Part shown: positions 55,651-64,000 of the stretch, one piece after another
Numbering within the stretch: position 1 is the stretch's first letter
Layout of the letters: the number at the start of each line of letters is the position of its first letter
Origin: Phoronis australis
Taxonomy: Eukaryota; Phoronida; Phoronidae
Reading direction: 5' to 3'
Assembly (NCBI GenBank): GCA_002633005.1
Contig: NMRA01000305.1
Span: forward strand, 466,958 to 530,957
Length of the DNA: 64,000 bases
Made by a program: the position numbers and the translations under genes
The notes under the pieces: generated by a model
The model's input: the letters and a program-made list of their open reading frames with translations, nothing else
Told to the model about the DNA's origin: nothing
Databases searched by the model: none

Positions 55651-57715
55651 GGCTGGCACATTATAAAAGATTTAATCACCCTAACTTGACTCGGCTGTTA
55701 TAGTTTTCATAAAAATCGCCTCAAGAGATTCAAAGTAATTTCAGAGAAACTACACCACTGCCACTGGCACCGCGTCGTCTTATTCTTGAATAAAAGTGAA
55801 ATTCAATTGTTACGTAAGCCAAAGTATTCGCAATATGTATTGTCATTACAGGCAATCAAACAGACATTCTGAGCACTGCCAGTTCAACTTGACTGCGATA
55901 ACACAACCCGACCGCAGAGACGGGCCTGTGCCGAGTTGCATGAAAAAGTCCTAAATACTGCTTCAACTAAGTTCCCTATATCATTTCTTTTGCCTTTCTG
56001 TGTCTTTGTTTACTCACAAATGTAATCTTTTTCTATCATATCATCTTTATTATGGCCTCCTCATCGACTTATGACAATTTATAATAATATAATTAAAAAC
56101 TGAGTCCTGAATATAGGTGGGACTTAGTCTTAATTTAAGTTAGGAGTGTTGTATGAAAAGATCCCTAAATAGTTACGATAATATTAACTAAGTAATGAAA
56201 TTTAAATAGCACAAGAAAAGACAATCAGTGTTTTCACAAGTCCACAAATATGCAGTAGATTTATGGAGCTTAGTTGAGCCCCTATTTTGGGTCTGTTTCA
56301 TGCAATCGGGCCGGGCACTGGAACTCAAAAACTCGTAAAAACACCTTTTTGAACACATCGTGGCTAATCTACTTCTTGGGATCCTCACATGAGAGTTATT
56401 TTCTTTGACTATGGCAAGAATTTGTAGAAAATATCGTCAGATTCACTATTTTTGAAATACAGATGAAATAAAAAGTTCTCTTCTTTCTCTGCATGCCCCG
56501 GCCCAATGACTAGTTTTCAAATTTTCAATAATCATGTGTTCACTCAGTAGTACCCAGTAAACCTCTCTCAAGAGCAGATAATCGCCGTTGTTTTGTTTAT
56601 GTCTACATCAAAGGCCAAAGATCACATTTAATAACTTTCCCTATGAGGAAATAAGTACAACTATGTCTTGCCAGTAAGGAGACGCTTTGCGGGGCCACCA
56701 GGTGGTCGAGCAGTGCGGACATATCAATTTCGAAATTTGAAACTTAATGAAAATGCTTCGACATCAACAAAAATTCAAAATCTTTTCGAACATACAATAA
56801 AAATACCTGATGAACAATTTGACTTCTGTTTCAATGGCTGTGAAACATTTCGCATCTGTCATACCCGCCCAACTTAAACATAGCCGCCAGCTATGGCAGT
56901 CCCTGATGCAGGCCTAATATTGTGTACGATCGTCGCAGATGGCCTGCAGTTAAACAGCTCCTCAATCTTTCGTCGCTCTCCTTGTCATTCTAAAGTATTT
57001 TTAGTAAACAAATGTTCATTGTATGAGGGTGGCTTAATAAAGTATAATAATGTCTCTCTATCATGACATGACGGCCTAGTAAATACTCTCGCGTGAGCCA
57101 GACACAACCAGCAGTGACGACCAGTGATAAAAGCGTCACCTATCGGCGGGATTGTTTTCCCGGAAGTTGGTATCCAAGTGCATAAGAAACGGAGTGGTCA
57201 TTCACGACCCGTGTCTTTCTGCGTTGTTCGTCTCCTTAGATTAAAAACAGGTAGGAAACTGAGTGTTTTAAGTGCAACGCACGACCAAACTGGTTATTGT
57301 TGCCTCTTAACAAGAACGTTGGTTTTATGTTTTGTGTCTCCACTTTAGACTTCTGCCCTTTTGGTAACGGTCGGATAGGGTCCCTAACTTTACGCTTTAT
57401 TATTCAGAGGGAATAACTTGTTTTGAAAGGACCGATCTATCTGGCTATTACCCTGTAATATTGAATAGGCGTAACCCTGACTACTATCTACTACTATGTG
57501 AGGTTTGCTTTCATCCCTTAGCGAAATAAAATGCGCCATGTCTGTTGCTGTGTCTTAATCACTCTAACTTAATGTTTTTCGTTTTTGTTTGTAATGTTCG
57601 TTTGTTTGTACGCATACTGCTGGTCACATTTCTCATCTGATCAACCTGCAATTCACAGACATCATGCATCTGTATGATCTCGTTAATAGCTCATGTCTAG
57701 TGCATTCCGGACTTT
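55651..57715. other. No gene recognised
   Basis: AT-rich sequence between the two Kolobok-like copies. ORFs at 56668-56877 and 57124-57348 have no recognisable motif. Confidence 0.4.
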
Positions 57716-58896
57716 CCGGTTCAAACTGATAGCCCGTGAAACCTAACGATCCAACCCGTGAAGTCTTTGTCGGATCAGCTCTTGACTAAGTCAGGATTGG
57801 TGCCAGGCGAGTTGCCATGTAGACGTTTATTATTCTGCGTTCTGTTTCAAAATGAACTATTCTCATCCTAACCAATGCTTTTATGAAAATGCAACAAAGT
57901 CTGTCTCATTAGATACAATTTGTAATGCCTTGGTGTGCTCGTGAGTGCAAATGTTTTGAGAAGCCAGCAATGAATTAACCACTGCCTTACCGGCTTCTGA
58001 TGCCAGCAACAAAGGTAATTGACCGGGCACCGAGGCCGTGTGAGCGCATGCTAATTCAGTCATTGCTGACAGAAAGCTGTTGTGAAGGAATTACTCGATT
58101 TTGTATGCCATGGTCACATGTTAGGGGAATCTTTATTTAGAAATACAAATACATTATTCAAATCATTGTTACTATACAACCTTTGCCCCCGATAACTAAG
58201 TAGATTTTCAGTTTCATGGCTAATCAACATAAATAATTACGTGCACGTTATTTCTTTGGCTCACTATTATAGTTTTTTTTGTGACTGGAAGTTTAATTTC
58301 CAAATCAAGCTGGTTTATGTTTGTGTCAGTCGCGGCGGCCGCGACGGGCCTGATCGGGTTCCGAGCCACTGGCCGGGATAACGAGTCAGTACGGCCGGTA
58401 CGGGCCTGATCGGGTTCCGAGCCACTGGCCGGGATAACAAGCGTTTTGTGTGTTTAGAACTCAAAATATCACAAGTATAAACATTACAGATCTAGGTTCT
58501 CCTATCTGTATTTCATGGAAGAATACTTCGAATTTATTTCCGAACAGACCCCGAACTTTGTAGGCCATGGTGTGTCCAAATACCAGTAAATCCGTAAGAG
58601 CGAAATAAAACAACACGTTTTTATAAGAACTCGGTGTAATTTTAAGCGTTTTACATCGAAGTTTGATGATTTATTGGTATTAAACGAAGAATTCAAGCTA
58701 TAAGCTAACACCACTAACCCGTGTTGTGAACTGTTGAACAAACTGCTTGTGAAACCAATTACGTCATTGGATAATTTTAACACCTCTGTCTGCCGTCAGG
58801 TGTCAGGAACGCAACCGAACCTGCCATTATCGAGTAGAACTACTGTATCTAAATTGTTACAAAATAGGTTGTTTTTTGGGTAGCGTTCTCCTTTAA
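57716..58896 (+). mobile_element. Kolobok-like element, second copy, 5' truncated
   Basis: Aligns through its length with 54496-55650 (shared AAACCTAACGATCC, GTTGCCATGTAGACGTTTAT, GTCTGTCTCATTAGATACAA) and ends in TCTCCTTTAA. The THAP exon and left terminus are absent. It has a private tandem duplication of about 54 bases (ACGGGCCTGATCGGGTTCCG) at 58345-58440. Confidence 0.8.
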
Positions 58897-61061
58897 CATT
58901 ATTCACTCAAAGCTGTTTTTCAAAGTACACAGAAATGAACATTGCCATTCCAGGCTCATCTATTCATGGATCCACAGGGGTAATAAAACAATTATCTTCT
59001 CAGGACCTTAAACTATTTGCTAAGGAGTGTTAACTGAAGTTACGCAGCCCAACTGGAAAGTTGTATTACCTGAGCGGGGTTTGCAGAGAACTACTTTCAC
59101 TGACTTTGCATGTCTTGGCGTTACCGTCAAAGTCATTCTGAATCCATAGATGGTAATAAAACAATTATTTTCTTAGCCAGGACCATAAACACTTTCTTTC
59201 ACTGTGTTTTGTTACACAGTCCAACTGGAACAGCTGCATGACTAAGAGGAAGGTTCACAAAGAACTACTTTCACTGACCTTGCATCAGTTTCACAAGGCC
59301 TATTGTGAGTTATCAAGGACCTTGATATACAACCATTCCCAAAATTCTAAGCTGAAATGAGAACAAGTTAAACCTTTCAAGACCTAAATGGACCTGTCTA
59401 AATGTGTAGTCCTTAAAATTACTCTAGGGAAAGAATCTCACTGTACTTATCTGTATGTATTCTTTATTCAGAAGACAATGCATGAAAACTGTCCTTTGTG
59501 CTGTGCTATATTGATGTGTTACCACCAAAGTTACTCGAAATCTCATAGAATGATGTTATTGTAAGGAAAACATGAACACAAAATGTGAAGTCTTTTCGAA
59601 ATGAAAAATTTCCATGAAAAGATTACACATAACACATTTTTGAACAAACAATCAGATTTTCTAAACATGTAAACAGTTATCAAAAATATACCTTTAATCA
59701 TACTGTAATGGAAAATTTTCCGAAATGTGACCAATTAAATGTCTTAATTTGTTGTGGTATAATTAATTTTTTTTTCTTGTATCTCTCTCATTGTTTTGTT
59801 ATTTTTTGTTGTGTCTATCGAAGGTAAATGGCTCACTTTGAATACTTACTATATTAAAACGGTAGTGCGTCAGCGACATTGCTTGAAGTATCCCATGCTC
59901 TCCGCCAAGATTATAATTTATTTAGTGCAAACCGGAAATTACAGATCCTATTAGCCATGATTTATTTTTACACGTAACGACTCGGACTGGCTCTTGCGCA
60001 GCCTTGTAGCCAAGGTGAAACCAGTGTGCCGAATGGCAACCTACCGTTAGCATCTAAATGCCAGCCAGGGTTTATATTGTGTATAGGTCTACTGTGTGCG
60101 TCTATGTCTTACGGGGATCAATGCAAAAAGTGAGTTAGGAGGTCGACCCGTGGAAGTAGCCTGTAGGGCTGTAGTTCTAAGTGGCGTATGACATTAATTA
60201 CACAAGTCTGTCGGAAGACATACTCCTCGAGAATTGATAAAGAACTTGTTTTTTGTGCACTAACTAGACTATTTTGTTGACAAACACCTTCAATGTTAAT
60301 TTTTTTAGTCAGCCTGATATTTGGGGAGTGCTCTATTCTGTGATAGTGCTCTATTCTGTGATGGTGCTCTATTCTGTGATGGTGCTCTATTCTGTGATGG
60401 TGCTCTTTTCTGTGATAGTGCTCTTGACGCAACCTGTGGGTTAGTCAGTGAGTAATACGGGCTCCAACTTGGAAATACAGAATGCAGACCCAAACTTTTA
60501 CAAGGGAAGAAACTGTAAATGGTTAGTGACATGGTCTTTATGTTCCAATCCAATTCTGAGCAGCCTAATGGTATCAACAATTGTTCAGTTAAAGACCATC
60601 AACTAATGTGGGCTAGAATAATAACCAGCTTTTGTACCTTTCTGTTTAATGTATCTTTTGATAATGGTAATAACTGTTAAACAACTGTGTAAAGTTAATA
60701 GAGACTGCAACAAGGAGAGTCCATTCCGAATTACAGGGACGCTGGCAGGGTGTGTCCGAGAATGCCAAAAATTCTTAGCAATCTCGGACAAACTGATTGC
60801 CGAAATTGCTTTTTTGCCATTTTTGAAGGGCTTCTTACATTCTCAAAATGTTGTCTGATGGTAGAGAACTTGAAAATGGTATATAAAGTGTTGATTTTGC
60901 ATGACATATTGTCTATAGTATGAAAAAATCAAAATTTCACTTGCCCACAAAATTGTGTCCTGAGATTTGCTGTCAATTTTCATTCAAAACTGAACACATC
61001 CCTTCCTTATCTTTGTCCTGTGACATTTCTTGGTCTCTTATTACCTCTTGTAGTCTCACAG
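58897..61061. other. Intergenic or 5' region of the downstream gene
   Basis: Around 58975-59300 there are two degenerate copies of sequence resembling the MITE-like family (GGTAATAAAACAATTAT, GAACTACTTTCACTGAC). The rest is AT-rich. No coding exon supported. Confidence 0.4.
60327..60425. repeat. 18-bp minisatellite
   Basis: Five or six copies of TGCTCTATTCTGTGATGG. The minus strand is open (HHRIEHHH-like), as expected for a unit of six codons. Confidence 0.93.
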
Positions 61062-61220
61062 CCTAAATGTCTTAGAATTGCTTGTTTGGCTAAACAACCC
61101 AATCTCGTAGCAGATGATGACCGAACATCCGAGTTCATCGAGCCTCTGTTATGTCACTTAAATATTGAAGTAAGTTTAAGAAAAATTAATGTTCCTACGA
61201 ATCTGATGTTGGATCACAGG
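61062..61220 (+). CDS. Candidate exon, unrecognised
   Basis: A 159-base open stretch between a good acceptor (TAGTCTCACAG) and a good donor (CACAG|GTATGT). It reads PKCLRIACLAKQPNLVADDD and continues EFIEPLLCHLNIE to MLDHR. Composition looks protein-like, but I do not recognise the family. If spliced to 62937 the frame would hit a stop before the ATG there, so it may be a separate or alternative exon, or chance. Confidence 0.35.
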
Positions 61221-62936
61221 TATGTTAAATCCTTGCATTTTTATTACTTGGTGGAAAATTCGACAATTTAAGTCATTTTAAGTCCTTACTACCTTGATAA
61301 AAGTTTAAATGAATGTTTTTTACCTTGAGAGAAAAAGGAAGAAAAGTTTTGTCCCGGAATTATGGTATAAATATCAATATAAATAGTACTTACATTTATG
61401 CAAAATAAATAGCGGGTAAGCAATGATTCTTCGATGCCTTTGTGATGGGTAGAACTGTTTACGGGTAAGTCAGATTTTTCTAAGCAAAGTTATCTTTTAC
61501 TTTATTTTGATGAGTTAATTTTGTTGAAACCCCATTCCCAAAATGCTCCTGTCTTGAGTTATGGTTTGTTCAAGTCACTCTTAGTTCCAGGCCATAAGAC
61601 CACGCTTCTTAAAGTTTGGCACCCCTGTTCCTTTAAAGTGCTAACAAGGAAACCACATAATGTGATGTCAATGGAGTTGAACTTTTATGACCGTTAATGG
61701 GCAATAGGTTTTAGTTCTTGGTAACAATCACAAACCAGCTTCTCCTCATAGAAAGACTCGACGGTATGTTACTTTGAGTGTTTGTAGGCCTAAAAACTTT
61801 TTAAAAATGCAATATTTTGCATCCTTGAGTGTAGAATTTGTTAAATATTTGTGCTCCCGAGCTTCATTGAAACCTAGGTTGAATTCCGTCTGTTAATATT
61901 TTGCATATGGTTTAGAATCCTGGCGCACTGTGTAGAGTGAGTACTGGTTCCATGGTGTTGGAAAGGATACCCTGTTTACGATTTTGATGTAAGAATGGTC
62001 CTTATTTTTATAAATGTGGTACGAAGACCACACCACACATCAGTCATGGGATTTAACTATGGGTGGCTAATCTCCATATCTTTGACTCGGTATAAACATT
62101 GGGTGACAAATATTGGGGCAAGTAGTTTGATATGAATTAAAGTGCAAATTTCAGCAAGCGACCTGTTGTCATTGTGTCCCAGTGCCTTTTGAAATTGTGT
62201 AAAATTGAGTTTGGTTCCTCATTTACGACACTGCTGATTTGATGCAGTTTTAAACCGCAAAGTATTTTGCTTTGTTTGGTATACTACATACGAGATATAC
62301 ATTTGAAGCTTTTGGTACAAGTATGAGTCACAATTTTTGAAAGGTATACCCATGGTGTCATTTTCAAGGCCTAGTGATACCCCCAATAACCCTGAGGTCT
62401 CGCTCCAGGCTAATCCTCCATGTTTGTACAAGATATTTGTATGTCATATAGGCTATGACACCGTAATAAATAACTGATTAGAACTGACACTATGACATTG
62501 GTGATGTGCAAACATGATGATGGTGGAGAAATTACGAACCAGTGACTGAGCTAATTCAGTTACATCTCGCTTATTTGATAGGTTTCGGATTGTTTACAGA
62601 ACTCAATGTCACGGTGTGCTTAAGTTATTGAGAACCAGCTGTAGAGTGTGTTTTTGTGGGTGCGTGCATGTTGAGTTTAATAATGCAGGAATTTTGGGGT
62701 GACATTTTGCGAATAGTTATCGATAATACTTTGTGGCGGGAACTAGTTTCGCGCAAAATTTCATGTAACAAAGTTTCATTTAACGAAGTTTCATTTAATG
62801 AGTTACTGTTTTATTGAACTAGAAGAATTATTCTACTCACTGCTACAAACTTTCTTTCGATACATATAAGTGTACTGCCTTTCACCCAAAACTTCTTGTT
62901 CTGTAAACTATTTACCTCAACTTTTTCTGTTTGCAG
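61221..62936. other. No gene recognised; likely intron of the downstream gene
   Basis: AT-rich, ending in a good polypyrimidine tract and acceptor (TTTTTCTGTTTGCAG) at 62936. No repeat family identified. Confidence 0.4.
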
Positions 62937-62964
62937 GTCTGTGCAGTTTACCTGAAATTTAATC

Positions 62965-64000
62965 ATGGTGGATGGCGACACCGCTAGTCCCGATGTGGTC
63001 AACGAATCATCTAAAGAGAATACGAATGGTGATGTGAAAGAGAACTCTATTCACACTTCTGATGGTCAGCCAGAGGAGTCGGCAAAGACTGCCAACGGGA
63101 CTGGAGAAACAGCAGAAGAAACTCCTGCTAAGGCGAACCAAGGATCTGATGGAAGTGAAGCTGTAGCAGATGTTACTGCCAAACCTGATGCAGGGGAGAC
63201 AATTGTTAATGGAGCAAGTGGGGAGGATACTGGCAAGAAGAAAGATGATGATGGTAGTTCAACTGGAGTTGCAACTCAAGGTAATACTGAATCAAGTGGT
63301 ACTGTCGGTGATGTTAAAAATGATGGTGAGCCAAGTAGCAATGAAGGTGATGCTAATAGCAAGGCTGAGCCAAGTGGAACTGAAAGTGATGTGAAGACGA
63401 GTGCTGAGCCAAGTGGTACTGAAACTGCTGCAAAGAATGATGCTGAGACAAGTGGTCCTGAAAGTGATGGAAAAGATAAAGTTGAGCCAAGTGGTGCTAC
63501 GAGCGATAGTAAGAGTACTGCTGAGCCAAGTGGTACTGAAAGTGAAGTAAAAGATAAGGTTGAGGCAAGTGGTACTGAGAGCGACGTAAAAGATAAGGTT
63601 GAGGCAAGCGGTACTGAGAGTGACGTAAAGAGTAATGCTGAGCCAAGTAGTGCTGAAAGTGATGTGAAGACAAATGCTGAGTCAAGTGTTATTGAAACTT
63701 CTGCAAAGAGTGATGTCGAGCCAAGCGGTCCTGAAACTGATGTAAAGGATAAGGTTGAACCAAGTAATGCTGAAAGTGATGTAAAGAGTAGTGCTGAGCC
63801 AAGTGGTACTGAAACTGCAGCAAAGAATGATGTCGAACCAAGTGGTACTGAAAGTGATGTAAAGGATAAGGTTGAACCAAGTAATGCTGAAAGTAATGTA
63901 AAGAGTAGTGCTGAACCAAGTGGTACTGAAACTGCTGCAAAGAATGATGCCAAGCCAAGTGGTACTGAAAGTGATGTAAAGGATAAGGTTGAACCAAGTA
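62965..64000 (+). CDS. Acidic repeat protein, N-terminal part (runs off the right edge)
   Basis: The exon begins at 62937 after TGTTTGCAG. The first ATG, at 62965, opens a frame to the window end (345 codons, no stop), and the base before the ATG region contains an in-frame TGA, so the start is firm. Residues 1-121 are acidic and low complexity (Ser, Glu, Asp, Asn, Thr, Gly), with no signal peptide or membrane segment. From 63328 the protein is 17 full copies of a 13-residue unit, consensus EPSGTESDVKDKV. The last copies form a three-unit higher-order repeat. Composition suggests an intrinsically disordered intracellular protein. I do not recognise a family. The long ORF on the other strand here is a composition shadow. 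Confidence 0.8.
   Translation, partial: MVDGDTASPDVVNESSKENTNGDVKENSIHTSDGQPEESAKTANGTGETAEETPAKANQGSDGSEAVADVTAKPDAGETIVNGASGEDTGKKKDDDGSSTGVATQGNTESSGTVGDVKNDGEPSSNEGDANSKAEPSGTESDVKTSAEPSGTETAAKNDAETSGPESDGKDKVEPSGATSDSKSTAEPSGTESEVKDKVEASGTESDVKDKVEASGTESDVKSNAEPSSAESDVKTNAESSVIETSAKSDVEPSGPETDVKDKVEPSNAESDVKSSAEPSGTETAAKNDVEPSGTESDVKDKVEPSNAESNVKSSAEPSGTETAAKNDAKPSGTESDVKDKVEPS
63328..64000 (+). repeat. 39-bp coding minisatellite (13-residue repeat)
   Basis: Seventeen full units plus a partial one, period 39 bases without indels. Unit types alternate (SGTESDVKDKV, SNAESDVKSSA, SGTETAAKNDV), and this trio repeats as a 117-base block toward the right edge. Confidence 0.95.

Noticed and set aside
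57124-57348. Possible second THAP-like exon upstream of the truncated Kolobok-like copy
   Set aside because: It lacks the C-x4-C and FFRLP motifs; only loose similarity.
63276-63953. 225-codon minus-strand ORF rich in Ser/Leu/Phe
   Set aside because: It is the reverse-frame shadow of the in-phase 39-bp repeat; the plus frame has a proper start and exon context.

Overview
The window is bilaterian animal genomic DNA: AT-rich, with multi-exon genes split by GT-AG introns, an intronless TRIM gene, and many transposon remnants and minisatellites. It does not look vertebrate (short introns, Penelope-like and THAP-type transposon pieces). A marine invertebrate, most likely a lophotrochozoan, fits best, but I cannot fix the phylum.

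Layout. Positions 1-25619 hold the 5' (N-terminal) part of reelin (RELN) on the minus strand. Fifteen coding exons could be assembled with consistent phases, from the signal peptide and Reeler domain to the first EGF and the start of the second reelin repeat; the gene runs off the left edge. Its largest intron carries a complete intronless TRIM gene on the plus strand (7041-8990). Coding exon 1 of RELN occurs twice (23852-24053 and 25418-25619) in a near-identical 1.57-kb duplication whose two halves meet at a run of Ns. Positions 31373-47534 hold a complete ORC5 gene (origin recognition complex subunit 5), minus strand, 13 coding exons, 447 codons. RELN and ORC5 lie side by side in the same order and orientation as on human 7q22.1. 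From 47.5 to 61 kb I see no complete gene. That stretch holds a foldback element, a decayed TRIM fragment, and a TTAA-flanked Kolobok-like transposon with a THAP-domain exon plus a truncated second copy. At the right edge (62965-64000, plus strand) begins an unrecognised acidic protein built of 13-residue repeats.

Mobile DNA: two full-length copies and one partial copy of a ~1.45-kb element with inverted termini next to TA, a Penelope-like fragment with a GIY-YIG domain and a hammerhead-like motif, two LINE C-terminal fragments, tRNA-derived SINEs and small inverted-repeat elements.

The most unusual signal is that several introns carry private tandem arrays, and at least two arrays in ORC5 (81-bp and 85-bp units) are amplified copies of an exon edge together with its splice site. 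The genes are not functionally linked as far as sequence shows: reelin is a secreted matrix protein, ORC5 a replication initiator, the TRIM a probable ubiquitin ligase.
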